From the NCBI GenBank assembly GCA_963662175.1, contig OY759218.1:47740427-47804426 (forward strand): a DNA stretch of 64,000 nt, given 5' to 3'. Source of the stretch: Aradus depressus (taxonomy: Eukaryota > Arthropoda > Insecta > Hemiptera > Aradidae). The notes under the pieces were generated by a model, which worked only from the letters and a program-made list of their open reading frames with translations, was not told the origin of the DNA and ran no database searches. Positions 1 to 9,334 of this stretch are shown one piece after another (within the stretch, counting starts at the first letter, position 1; the number at the start of each line of letters is the position of its first letter). A program made the translations under genes and the position numbers.

Positions 1-612
1 GAAGTCCCGGTGTTGTGTCCTGTGCCCCTGTCCCTTTGATCGCCTTGTGAACCCTCGGTGTTGTGTCCTGTACTCGTGTCCCTTTGCCCGCCTAGTGAAG
101 CCCCGGTGTTGCGTCCTGTGATCGTGTCCCTGTGCTCGCCTTGTGAACCCTCAGTGTTGTGTCCTGTACCCCTGTCTCTTTGCCCGCCTGGTGAAGCCCC
201 GGTGTTGCGTCCTGTGATCGTGTCCCTGTGCTCGCCTTGTGAACCCTCAGTGTTGGGTCCTGTACCCCTGTCCCTTTGCCCGCCTGGTGAAGCCCCGGTG
301 TTGCGTCCTGTGATCGTGTCCCTGTGCTCGCCTTGTGAACCCTCAGTGTTGTGTCCTGTACCCCTGTCCCTTTGCCCGCCTGGTGAAGCCCCGGTGTTGC
401 GTCCTGTGATCGTGTCCCTGTGCTCGCCTTGTGAACCCTCAGTGTTGTGTCCTGTACCCCTGTCCCTTTGCCCGCCTGGTGAAGCCCCGGTGTTGCGTCC
501 TGTGCTCGTGCCCCTGTGCTCGCCTTGTGAACCCTCAGTGTTGTGTCCTGTACCCCTGTCCCTTTGCCCGCCTGGTGAAGCCCCGGTGTTGCGTCCTGTG
601 CCCCTGTCCCTG
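1..612. repeat. 96-bp minisatellite (two alternating 48-bp monomers)
   Basis: The segment starting gaagccccggtg recurs at about 97, 193, 289, 385, 481 and 577, giving an exact 96-bp period. Each period holds two related 48-bp monomers, one with 'gaagccccgg', the other with 'gaaccctcag'. Because 48 is a multiple of 3 the array is open in more than one frame and reads as a 32-residue Pro/Val/Leu/Cys repeat. That openness follows from the repeat itself: one frame has a TGA at 37-39 and there is no ATG start. I see no sign that it is translated. The array runs off the left edge of the window. Confidence 0.9.
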
Positions 613-1127
613 TGCCCGCCTGCTTCCTTTGTGGTCCTTGCCCAAGCCTGCCTTCCAGCCTCCTCCTTTCTCACTCCTCGCCTCGTTGCCTCGCTTCAAA
701 AGTAGAATTAACTAACTCTGGTTTCACCGCCCTCCGCCATATGTCCCGCTTAAGCCTTTACGCTCCGTTTAGCTTCCTTTCACTCACATACACACACACA
801 CACACAAACACCCTCCCATCCGACAAAAAACGAAAAAATCTTCATCTTCATTTATTATTTTCACTGCTTAAACAAAAAATATACATAGTATGAAGATGAT
901 CCCCTTACCTGGCAGGGAGGTAGCAAAGGTTCACCGTTAGTTAATTGTTTCATCCTAACCATAGGTAATCTCTTTTCTGTATCTAAAAATAAAAAGAGCA
1001 AAAGAGAGATTTCTTGTTATTGGATTGTAACAGTGGGTAACGGGTGTCTGGAAGTGTGCGGTGCGCATAGGCCATACGCTAGGGGGCACATCTTGCCGCA
1101 CCAATAAAGTTAATAATCAGCATTAGA
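613..1127. other. spacer, no gene seen
   Basis: This holds unique-looking DNA with a short CA/AC microsatellite at about 787-807. No coding signal or recognisable repeat was found. Confidence 0.5.
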
Positions 1128-1400
1128 AAGTAGATATATATATATTTTTTCAAATTTGCAATGAGATTTTACAAATGTATTAAGAAGTATATATAACAAG
1201 CAAAAGAGAAAAAAAAATGGCCATGTCAAAATGTCAAGAGAGGAGAAATCACCCAGTGGTGACATTCCCTAGGCACTGAGTAGCACTCGTTTATGGCTAA
1301 TCTCTGTCACTGCCTGATCTGAGAAGGTCTCTAGGACATTGACGCGTAAGGCGAAAGTAGATGTAAATCCTGTATCCAATGTGGCCGACGTAACATCAAA
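1128..1400 (-). mobile_element. degenerate Jockey-type LINE 3' end
   Basis: On the minus strand this resembles the 3' tails at 2037-2177 and 26380-26473. Shared words are 'aatcacccagtggtgac', 'caatgtcaaaatgtca'-like text and 'acaacaagcaaa'-like text (plus-strand spelling). It also shares the 'aggcactgag..gcactc' block with 25740-25860. No ORF is left, and the edges are uncertain. Confidence 0.6.
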
Positions 1401-2027
1401 ATTAAGGAATGAAGTTTGTAAAATTTAGTATTATTTTATTCTCTTATGGTCAAAGTATCAAAAAATGTAGACATTTTCAAAAGTGGGAAAAAAATTGTTA
1501 AAAGTGACTTGAAAAAGTTTTGTTTTTCAACAATTATTTTTAAAACAAAAAACTAAAAATATTGTCTTTTATAATTATACTAGCAAGTTACCCAGGTTCG
1601 CACGGGTAGTAACTTGTAGTTAAATATTTTTAGAAATAAGTTTGAATTTCCAATGATTCTGAGGCCGTAGAAGTGAGTCTTAGAGGAGGGGGTACTTCTA
1701 ATCCTGACACAAAAGCCTCTCAGAACTTCGCTACGCCATTTGGTTGCAATATATGATTCAAATACAAGGCCTGATTACAACACCTGCGAGAATAATTTAA
1801 TCATCAAAACAGCATCCACTTACACAATAGTAAAGTGATAAATGCAATTATATTTAAACTCTGACCTTCTAGCGATAGTGTAATTTGAAATGTTAATTGC
1901 GTGGGGTCTCGATTACCCAGACTTATGAAATACTGGTTGTCTGAGGGGAGAGATCTGGAGAGTAGGTTGGGTGGGAAGAAACTTACAGTTCCAACCGGAG
2001 CAAATGCATGAAGCCTGTAAGCAAACG
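1401..2027. other. AT-rich spacer
   Basis: No gene was seen. A phrase at about 1578-1625 (actagcaagttaccc ... gcacggg) resembles a repeat edge, with a weaker relative at about 11750-11795. Confidence 0.4.
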
Positions 2028-2036
2028 AGGCTAAAT

Positions 2037-2177
2037 TTTTTTTTTTTTTTTAATTTACAAAGAGATATTTACAACTGTATAAAAATATATACAACAAGCA
2101 AATATGCTAATACAGAGATAATGGCAATGTCAAAATGTCATGAGGGGAGAAATCACCCAGTGGTGACACTCCCTATA
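2037..2177 (-). mobile_element. 5'-truncated LINE 3' tail with 9-bp target duplication
   Basis: A T-run at about 2036-2051 is the poly(A) tail read on the minus strand. It is followed by the same 3' end found at 1128 and 26380. The insertion is flanked by aggctaaat at 2028-2036 and 2178-2186, a 9-bp target-site duplication. Only about 140 bp of the element is present, as expected from early termination of target-primed reverse transcription. Confidence 0.75.
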
Positions 2178-2301
2178 AGGCTAAATAAAATAAAAAAACA
2201 GCTAGCAGAATTCAGCGTCGTATCAGGAACCTGTAAGGAGAAGGGTATTCCCTTGAAGGGTAAGAAACTTCAAGTATAGGAGCAAGAATGGTATCCAGAA
2301 A

Positions 2302-2589
2302 CATATGTTACTCTGTCTTACACAATGACGCGAGGTAACTTTCTATAAGATAGTGCTGAGACGAGTGGTGCGCTATGGTTCGAAAATGTGGGTATTATCA
2401 ACGAGCGCAGAGTTGAGGATAAATACCTGGGAGAGAAAGATATACTATGTTACTCTGTCGTACACAATGACGCTAGGTAACTTTCTATAAGATAGTGCTG
2501 AGACGAGTGGTGCGCTATGGTTCGAAAATGTGGGATTTATCAACGAGCGCAGAGTTGAGGATAAATACCTGGGAGAGAAAGATATACTA
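2302..2589 (+). pseudogene. tandemly duplicated reverse-transcriptase thumb remnant
   Basis: Two copies of about 141 bp lie head to tail (about 2302-2443 and 2443-2589) and are almost identical. Each can be read with the pattern YGSKMW followed by LSTSAELRINTWERK, which resembles the YGxExW ... LxxFERKIL stretch after the polymerase core in non-LTR reverse transcriptases. No ORF continues across. It is a short relic that was duplicated after it decayed. Confidence 0.55.
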
Positions 2590-3010
2590 TGCTTATACAT
2601 TTTTGCTATTATAGTATGCGTATACATATGAAAAATAGCTACACCTTGTTTTTTTTTAAATTGATACATCCATAAATATTTATTAGTGGTTTAAAAAATA
2701 CAATTTTTTTTATACATTGGTATTTTTTTTACATTACCGATTTGAAAAATATAATTTTTTATATATTTAATTTCTGTTATTTTTTTGGCTATAATTTTTT
2801 TTATACAGTTAATTTCTATTTTATGGACTATTTTTTTACATTAGTGATTTTCTTTTTTGTTCTAATTCAATTTAACTACATATATAAGATATTTTTACAA
2901 AAATTGTTTAATGTCTCTATCATTTTCATACACTTCGCTATCCTTTTCTATGCGTTCATCTAAAAAAATATAATTTTTTTTCTTTTCACCCCTTCTAAAT
3001 GCAGATCCAA
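2585..3010 (-). mobile_element. inverted relic of the MULE 3' region
   Basis: Read on the minus strand, this matches about 10630-11060 in the same order: the '..tgcatttagaaggggtgaaaag' block, the 'gaacgcatggaaaag' block, the long AT-rich tract, the 'ataaatatttatggatgta' block and the terminal gtatacgcatac motif. The two copies lie in opposite orientation about 8 kb apart on either side of the LINE. It is a second, more decayed copy of the MULE end, with no intact ORF. Confidence 0.7.
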
Positions 3011-3218
3011 ACAATTGTTCCATTTTTGTTTCTGCGAAACTCGATAAGAGTTACCATTATGTAAAGCACAATGTCCACCCTTTGTTGTTTCGATGAGTTC
3101 CAAATCCATATTCACTGAGTCTTAACAAATAGTAATGCTTAAATGGGATTATAGGAGTGAGATGAGATAAACTCGTAATTGAAACAACTGAATGATCCAT
3201 TTTGGAGAATCAAAGCTA

Positions 3219-3230
3219 TATTTATATGTT
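3219..3230. other. LINE target-site duplication, left copy
   Basis: The 12-bp word tatttatatgtt here is repeated exactly at 9270-9281. It touches the T-run that is the LINE poly(A) tail, so it marks the 3' boundary of the insertion. Confidence 0.75.
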
Positions 3231-3246
3231 TTTTTTTTTTTTTTTT

Positions 3247-3620
3247 GCCTCGGCAGACACCACACTAGCCATTGCTCTTCTTAAAACTACACTATAAAAG
3301 ATAATTATGCTAAAGACGGGATACTGGAGAGAGGAGCCCAGACAGAGGGCCCAAGCAAGCGGCCCCAGCCAAGCCGGGGGACAGCCGGAGGCACCGCCGG
3401 ACCACATCACCCAAAACAATATTCATAGCGCCGACCAGTGACTGGAGTGGAGGCTCCTGAAGGAAGATCTGCATGTAGTGCCGGCCGTTCAGACCTTCGG
3501 AGCTCCTGGGTCTATAGACCAGTGCCCCCCACAGACCCCCAGCCAAGCCAGCAACCCCAAGCCCAGGCCCCCCACCGGAACCCGCCCCCCAGTCAGAGCT
3601 TACATTGGTTCAATTTATAG
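3247..3620 (-). other. LINE 3' UTR
   Basis: This GC-rich stretch lies between the ORF2 stop and the poly(A) tail and differs sharply in composition from the AT-rich flank beyond the tail. Short ORFs on either strand here look like chance openings. Confidence 0.65.
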
Positions 3621-6557
3621 CTAAGGAATCTGGGGCTGATTTTGAATTTGCATTATAAATCTGTGAATGGATTGGTAAATAAAAATGTTGCGGGTTATTA
3701 AAAGCTGGGGATAGTTAAAGGGGGCTTGGGTTAGCTTATACAGTTCAGTGAACATAAGTTCTCTCTGGGTATGATATTTGGTACATGTAAGTACAATGTG
3801 CTCCAGGTTCTCCTCCACCCGACACACCCGGCACAGTGGGCTGTCTGCCTTGCCTATCCTAAAGAGATACGTCCCACAGATCCCGTGGTTCACCCTCAAT
3901 CTATTGATATTAGTACATACAGACTTGGGGAGACAGGCCTCCCTGTACCAGGGTTCTGAGCCCACTCTCGGGTTCATCCTCTTATACCAACTTCCTTTGT
4001 CACTACTGGTATACATCTCTTGCCAAATGGACCGACAGTTCCTTTTAATTTGTCCACTAAGATCCTCTTTGGGTAGCCGGACTGGTAAGGGGGTCCCTTC
4101 TGATAACGCTTGTTTAGCAAAACCATCAACCACTTCGTTATATTTTATTCCTATATGAGCCTTAATCCAACAGAACACTACAACTTTGCCTGACTCTTGT
4201 ATGTTGTTTAAAGTCAATAGGAGGTCCAACTCGAAATTATTTAAGTGAACTCCAATTTTAATATTGCTAAGTTTTCTAATACAACTTTGACTGTCGGAAA
4301 AGATAACCACTCTATTGAAAGGTAACTTCTCTAAGTACTTTAAAGCCTCGAGAATGGCAACTAACTCGGCAGAATATATTGTTGTTAGCTCTGGCAACTT
4401 AAACAACTCAGATCTATCTAATTGTGGGTCAAAGAAGGCACAACCTACCTTACTGTCTTTTACAGAGCCATCTGTAAAAATATAATGCCACTGTGGCCAT
4501 AATAGCTGGATATCCATGGAGAAAGCAGAGTTGGTAAATAGCGATGGGATTGACGAATAGTCTCGCAAAAAGGCTGTAGAGATAGCAAGTTTATGCAAGA
4601 AGTACTGTGAGTTGTACACCGGTAATTTTGTGTTTACATAAATTTGGGTGTAATAATTGGTTATGGCTGTGAAATTATATGCTAAACTGGGTGACCTTTT
4701 TTTCTGCCAGAAGCTACTTGTTAGATCTAATTTTACTAATTGGGATATTTTATTAACTGTTGGAGATTCTACAGAAATGAGTCGCAGCAAAAACCTTTGG
4801 GTTAAGATTTTTCGCCGAACTTCTAGCGGCGGTTCATTCGCTTCTGCATGAATAACATCTATCGGGGTGCTTCGTAGATATCCCTGGATTTGCCGCAAAC
4901 AGCGATTCTGAACTAATTGTACCTTCTGGAGATTGGTTTTCGCTGCGTCGCCATAAAATAATGAGCCGAAGTCTATAATGGATCTTATGTTGGATCTGTA
5001 AAAGAGGAGGCCAATATTTGGATCAGAGCCCCACCTAAAATGGCTGAAACAGCGCAAGATGTTGATCCGGGATTCTAACTGACCCAACAGATAGTTAATG
5101 TGCGCTTTCCAACTTAAAGTTTTATCTAAGTACAGACCCAAGAATTTAGCTTCCTTATTTACCCTATAGTTATCATTACCAAGAGTGACTACTTCTCCCA
5201 AAGGTAACCTTCTCTGCCGAGAGAACGGACACAAAAAGGACTTACTAGAGGATATCGACAATCCGATCTGAAGGAACCATGCCTTGAGACTGGACATTGC
5301 CGTGTTAAGCGACTCTAAAGCCTTTTCAACGTTTTTATGTATTACATAAAGACAAATGTCGTCAGCATATTGCAGAATTCTCACACCAGGGGGTAAAACA
5401 GATTCAATACCAGAAACGTATAAGGCGTACAAAATGGGACTAAGTATATCACCCTGAGGGAGCCCGCTGTTAGCTACCCTAGGACCACACATAGTGTTAC
5501 CAACTCTGAGATAAATATTTCTATCTGAAGCTAGATTTATAATACTTTTAGCCACTTTCCCTGGGATGCCAATCTCAATCATTTTATTACCCAAAAGAGA
5601 CAGATCTACGCTATCGTAAGCAGCTGAGATGTCTAAAAATACAGCCAAAGTGGATTTTTGTGTTGAAAATGCAAGGTGGATATCGGTTATCAGTTCAGAA
5701 TGTGCATGATATATTGATTTGCCCTTTCGAAAACCAAATTGACTGGTTGGGAATTTATTATAATATTCTGCCCACCATTCGAGACGATACTTAATCATTC
5801 GTTGGAAGGTTTTTTTAACACAAGAGGAGAGGGAGATGGGACGGTAGGACTTGGCCTGGGATGGATCTTGGTTAGGTTTTAGGATGGGGATAACAAGATG
5901 CTCCCTCCAATCGTCCGGGAAGCAGCCTGAGCTCCACATCTCATTGAAAATGTGAAGTAATGCTATTTTAGCTTTGGGAGGTAGGTTAGAGAGCATAGAA
6001 TAGTGAATATTGTCCATACCAGGAGCAGAATTGTTTACATTTTTTAATGCGGACTTCATTTCGGCTACTGTGAAGGGTTGTGAAAAGACGCTTTGGTCGG
6101 ACTCATGGCTATCGAAGGTGTTCATAACAAAAGGAGGAGTAAGGTTTTCTAGGAACTCTTTTGTCCAGTCTCCTGTTTTGATGCAAGTAGGGATTTTTCC
6201 ATTAATATTTTTTAATGATTTTAGTTTTTTCCAAATAACAGTTAATGGCGTATTTCGATTTAAGGACTCACAAAATTCTGACCAATTTTTCTTTTTACTA
6301 TCTTTTATGATTCTTTTCGTTTCTAATACTTTCCTTTGATAGTATAGAAAATTGTCTTTCGACGGATTCCTTTTGTATGTTAAGTAAGCCAGGTGTCGAT
6401 CCCGGATATGTCTCTCACACTCCGAATTCCACCATGCTTTAGGTTTTCTCGAGTTGCTGTTAGACGGAAAATTTGACGGAATGGCTTTTTCGCATGCCTC
6501 GTTAATGAGATTTATAAATTCATTGTATTTTACGTTTTTACAATTTTGATTGTTCAT
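3621..6557 (-). CDS. LINE ORF2, C-terminal part: reverse transcriptase, RNase H, zinc finger
   Basis: This part has 978 codons from the first Met after the SINE break. It copies LINE RNA at the target site (target-primed reverse transcription). Visible landmarks: SYRPISL at about 237-243; palm motif A FLDISAAYDS at 307-316; GLPQGD at 365-370; catalytic YADD at 397-400; RNase H residues in TDGS (695-698), E731, SDSQS (754) and D811; and a C-terminal C909-x2-C912-x7-H920-x4-C925 finger. All polymerase and RNase H key residues are present and no frameshift is seen. The Met is only the first one available: the natural ORF2 begins at 7630, and codons up to 6611 continue the same frame. It is disabled only because the SINE separates it from the endonuclease. 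Confidence 0.92.
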   Translation of the reverse strand: MNNQNCKNVKYNEFINLINEACEKAIPSNFPSNSNSRKPKAWWNSECERHIRDRHLAYLTYKRNPSKDNFLYYQRKVLETKRIIKDSKKKNWSEFCESLNRNTPLTVIWKKLKSLKNINGKIPTCIKTGDWTKEFLENLTPPFVMNTFDSHESDQSVFSQPFTVAEMKSALKNVNNSAPGMDNIHYSMLSNLPPKAKIALLHIFNEMWSSGCFPDDWREHLVIPILKPNQDPSQAKSYRPISLSSCVKKTFQRMIKYRLEWWAEYYNKFPTSQFGFRKGKSIYHAHSELITDIHLAFSTQKSTLAVFLDISAAYDSVDLSLLGNKMIEIGIPGKVAKSIINLASDRNIYLRVGNTMCGPRVANSGLPQGDILSPILYALYVSGIESVLPPGVRILQYADDICLYVIHKNVEKALESLNTAMSSLKAWFLQIGLSISSSKSFLCPFSRQRRLPLGEVVTLGNDNYRVNKEAKFLGLYLDKTLSWKAHINYLLGQLESRINILRCFSHFRWGSDPNIGLLFYRSNIRSIIDFGSLFYGDAAKTNLQKVQLVQNRCLRQIQGYLRSTPIDVIHAEANEPPLEVRRKILTQRFLLRLISVESPTVNKISQLVKLDLTSSFWQKKRSPSLAYNFTAITNYYTQIYVNTKLPVYNSQYFLHKLAISTAFLRDYSSIPSLFTNSAFSMDIQLLWPQWHYIFTDGSVKDSKVGCAFFDPQLDRSELFKLPELTTIYSAELVAILEALKYLEKLPFNRVVIFSDSQSCIRKLSNIKIGVHLNNFELDLLLTLNNIQESGKVVVFCWIKAHIGIKYNEVVDGFAKQALSEGTPLPVRLPKEDLSGQIKRNCRSIWQEMYTSSDKGSWYKRMNPRVGSEPWYREACLPKSVCTNINRLRVNHGICGTYLFRIGKADSPLCRVCRVEENLEHIVLTCTKYHTQRELMFTELYKLTQAPFNYPQLLITRNIFIYQSIHRFIMQIQNQPQIP

Positions 6558-6611
6558 GTAGGATGAAAATGTAGTCCAGTCGGCTTTTTTAATGTTCCAC
6601 TTATTTTTATG

Positions 6612-6928
6612 GTTAGGTTAGGTTAGGTTTTATGACTCATGCCCGGGCTTTAACTACGAGGTCATATCGCCTACTACCAGAGCGCTCTTTCGTCACTCTG
6701 GTGGACATGAGCCCGACTCTACTGTGGGAGTCCTAAATTTTGCCTACCCTAAATTTTTTATTCATCTAGGGTAGGGGTCTTTAACGAGTACCTGACATCG
6801 TACAGGCTCGGGACCATCGCTTAACGTCCCATCCGAAGGACGGCGTGCTTAAGTTTATTTTACCTCCCAGATAAAATAAACTAAGGGCCTCGGTCGGGCT
6901 ACGAACCCACGACCTTGAGCTCAGAAGT
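6612..6928 (-). mobile_element. tRNA-derived SINE inserted in LINE ORF2 (copy a)
   Basis: On the minus strand it starts just before the B box (gtgggttcg), so it lacks the A-box half of the tRNA-like head. It then carries the family body (agcccgggcatgagtca near the end) and ends in three CCTAA-type units. It is flanked by a perfect 12-bp duplication, cttatttttatg, at 6600-6611 and 6929-6940. Removing the SINE and one duplication copy leaves ORF2 in frame. Related copies lie at 12808, 15955, 21788, 23728, 31468, 32143, 55808 and 62568. Confidence 0.93.
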
Positions 6929-7630
6929 CTTATTTTTATGAGAGACCCAGGGATAATTAAATATTTTAGACGAAAAAATAATTGGCAAGTGGTTGGAGCC
7001 CATGGGATCCTGAAGAGTCGCCCATTGAAAACTATGGGCTATGTTCCGGGAAACAAAGGTCAGATCTATGGCAGATAGACGAGTTTGGTAAATATTGTTT
7101 ACATAAGTGGGTGAGCCATCGTTCAAAAATACAAGTTGGTTATCGTCTACAGCTTCCATTAAAGCTTCCCCTTTACTATTTGTAAAACTGGAACCGAAAG
7201 CTTGGTGGTGACAGTTAAAATCTCCCCCCAGGACGAGACCCTGGGAGCTGGGGATAGCCCCAATGAAGGTGTTCCACTGAAGGTGGGAAACGGAACTGTT
7301 GGGGTGATTGTACAGCGACACTATAGAGACGGACCTACCTGAGTTCTCTTCCAAGGACACTCCCACAGCCATCAAGCCCTCTAATCCTTCAAATAAACTA
7401 ATTCTGCTAAATGCTATATTGGACCTAATTAAAATAGCCACTCCTGCTCTTCCATCCTCTCGGTCTTCACGGACCACATTATACCCCCGGAAGTGAACCG
7501 GTCTATTGGGTTTAAACCATGTTTCCGATAAAAGAGCAATATCTATGTTTTCTCTAACTAGGCAATATTCTAGAGAACCCTTATTCGAGATAGCAGAACG
7601 GGCGTTCCATTGTAAAAATTTAAACTGCAT
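6899..7630 (-). CDS. LINE ORF2, N-terminal part: APE-type endonuclease
   Basis: This is the target-nicking domain of the LINE. Motifs: N9 in LQWNARS, E36 in LLSETWF, D137-x-N139 in GGDFNCH, D189 in SAIDLTF, and S212-N213-H214 where the family commonly has S-D-H. The ATG at 7630 lies about 29 nt after the ORF1 stop, as is usual for two-ORF LINEs. The last eight residues and the stop come from the SINE head, so the true LINE-coded part ends near 6929. The next LINE codons (6611 downward) are in the same frame. The N in place of D in the last motif may weaken nicking or may be normal for this lineage. Confidence 0.9.
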   Translation of the reverse strand: MQFKFLQWNARSAISNKGSLEYCLVRENIDIALLSETWFKPNRPVHFRGYNVVREDREDGRAGVAILIRSNIAFSRISLFEGLEGLMAVGVSLEENSGRSVSIVSLYNHPNSSVSHLQWNTFIGAIPSSQGLVLGGDFNCHHQAFGSSFTNSKGEALMEAVDDNQLVFLNDGSPTYVNNIYQTRLSAIDLTFVSRNIAHSFQWATLQDPMGSNHLPIIFSSKIFNYPWVSHKNKTSELKVVGS

Positions 7631-7659
7631 TCTAAGTTACAAAAATTGGACACCCTCCC

Positions 7660-9018
7660 CTATGTATCCATAGGAGGGGGAGCGGTGTTATTGTGTACCT
7701 TATAATCAAGTAAAAATTTGTTCAATAGATCTCCTAAACGTACCAAGGCATGGTCACTCTCTGAATATGTTTTTGTATTTATTTCATTTATGAGTTGGGA
7801 AATTTGATTCATATGATTGTGAATATTCAAAGGAAGAGTAAGTTTTGTTGGAGGTACCTTTCTATCTATAGTGGGACGTGAGACGGGCGTAGGAGGTTTT
7901 AATTGCTGTATCGGTGAGGCTACTGGGATTGACTTCTGATAAGGGAGGGTGGCGCGGAACGTAGTGCGGGGTCTGGCCCTAGCTCTGAACGGGGCAGGGT
8001 CGACCCTGAGGGGACCAGCCCCTGTCGGGACAGAATCCAGCTGGGGGAAGTGCTCCTCAGACAATAAGGAAAACTGATTAAAAGATGCAACCTCGGAGTA
8101 AGAAGTATTATTAAGTATTGACTTTCGTTTATTTTCAATTTTCTTTAGATATACGGGCCCTCCACAGTGAAGACAGGTAGGGTTGGGGGCTGTGGAAGGA
8201 CATGGATCCGTCTCGTGCTCCCCACCGCAAATCTCACATCGCTTCTTACCCTTACATTGTATCTCAATGTGACCAAAACGTAAACACTGCTTGCACTGTC
8301 TAAGAGGAGGGATATACGGATCTACTCTGCATCTAGCTCCATAAATAGAGACATATTCCGGGATAGATTGGGAGTCAAAAGAAAGAATGCAAGTTCTGAG
8401 TTTAATTATTTTATCATTTGAAATTCGTTTAGTTAGCCTTCTAACATTGATAACTTTAAGGGGTGATTTTATTTGTTCTAAAATTTCTGACTCACTTAAA
8501 TCCGGATCTACATTTCTTATCACTCCACTTTTATACAACAAGAAATTAGGGATATAGGCGCGGAAACTTACTTTTTCGAAAAAATCGGTCTCCAACATCG
8601 AATTACATGCTGTTGCAGTTTTAAATTCTAATTTAATTCTATTTTTTCCAACACTGATAATATTGAGGATTTCATTAGTTAATGATTCACCTAAGGTGAA
8701 TAATTTCCTTCCAAATGACATCGGATGCAAATTTCCTAAATTACCTTCATTGCTCTCTACAAATAAGAAATATGGACCATTGTCTGTATTTCTAAATCTA
8801 TTTTTCTTTAATTGGTCAAAGAAATTTTTTGTTTGATGTGTATTGTTATATTGAGCAAACTCAGTTATTTTATTTATTTTATTTATCGGGGTTAATTCTG
8901 CCCTATCCGCCTGTCTTTTCAATGATGTAGTTGTTTCCATTACTATATTTTTATTATCATTAATGGAAATATTAATAGCAGGGTCAGGAGGGCCTGGCCC
9001 TGAATCGTGTTTTAACAT
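7660..9018 (-). CDS. LINE ORF1, gag-like RNA-binding protein
   Basis: The 452 codons should encode the RNP protein that packages LINE RNA. A CCHC knuckle is at C242-x2-C245-x4-H250-x4-C255 and a second at C261-x2-C264-x3-H268-x4-C273. A third begins with C282-x2-C285-GG and is followed at once by PVYLKK, so its His and last Cys are missing. Insect relatives usually carry three knuckles, so a small in-frame deletion is likely. Upstream of the knuckles is a Lys-rich half with an RRM-like feel; downstream is a Pro-rich tail. The Met start is the first after the leader and no competing frame exists. Confidence 0.9.
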   Translation of the reverse strand: MLKHDSGPGPPDPAINISINDNKNIVMETTTSLKRQADRAELTPINKINKITEFAQYNNTHQTKNFFDQLKKNRFRNTDNGPYFLFVESNEGNLGNLHPMSFGRKLFTLGESLTNEILNIISVGKNRIKLEFKTATACNSMLETDFFEKVSFRAYIPNFLLYKSGVIRNVDPDLSESEILEQIKSPLKVINVRRLTKRISNDKIIKLRTCILSFDSQSIPEYVSIYGARCRVDPYIPPLRQCKQCLRFGHIEIQCKGKKRCEICGGEHETDPCPSTAPNPTCLHCGGPVYLKKIENKRKSILNNTSYSEVASFNQFSLLSEEHFPQLDSVPTGAGPLRVDPAPFRARARPRTTFRATLPYQKSIPVASPIQQLKPPTPVSRPTIDRKVPPTKLTLPLNIHNHMNQISQLINEINTKTYSESDHALVRLGDLLNKFLLDYKVHNNTAPPPMDT

Positions 9019-9093
9019 CTAGGTGATCGGTACGTCGCAAAGTACGAACTTAAACTAGGAAAATGAAATAATGGTAATAAATAATTATACAAA

Positions 9094-9094
<1 letters not shown>

Positions 9095-9129
<35 letters not shown>
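9095..9129. repeat. 35-nt A/T homopolymer in LINE leader
   Basis: There are 35 A residues on the plus strand (T on the LINE sense strand) between the ORF1 start and the inferred 5' end. It could be part of the LINE leader or the tail of a separate plus-strand insertion. Confidence 0.8.
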
Positions 9130-9131
<2 letters not shown>

Positions 9132-9269
9132 AACGTATACAGTAGTGGTGTACTTATCACTAATCCTAGAAGAGAGATAGACTGCTTGGGATCAGGCACA
9201 CGACGGAAAATAAGAATTAAAATGAAAAAGAAAACATAAATCTCGAAAGTTAACCTAAACTTTTTTTTG

Positions 9270-9281
9270 TATTTATATGTT
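9270..9281. other. LINE target-site duplication, right copy
   Basis: tatttatatgtt matches 3219-3230 exactly and sets the inferred LINE 5' end at 9269. Confidence 0.7.
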
Positions 9282-9334
9282 AAACCCCCCGTTAAACTAA
9301 GAAATTGGAATTTCCAAGGGGAGTTGGAAAGGGT

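Larger units (their letters stand above)
3231..9269 (-). mobile_element. I-group non-LTR retrotransposon (LINE), near full length
   Basis: In minus-strand order it has a 5' leader (about 9269-9019, including a 35-nt homopolymer at 9095-9129), ORF1 (9018-7660), a spacer of about 29 nt, ORF2 (7630-3621, split by a SINE), a GC-rich 3' UTR (3620-3247) and a poly(A) tail (3246-3231). The whole is flanked by the 12-bp duplication tatttatatgtt. An ORF1 with zinc knuckles plus an APE endonuclease, reverse transcriptase and RNase H is the layout of the I/LOA/R1 group. Apart from the SINE both ORFs are open, so the copy is young. The native length without SINE and its duplication is about 5.7 kb. The exact 5' end rests on the duplication only. 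Confidence 0.9.

Noticed and set aside
58..705. 215-codon opening over the first repeat as a protein-coding gene
   Set aside because: It begins at GTG, follows an in-frame stop, and several frames are open because the monomer is a multiple of three without stops.
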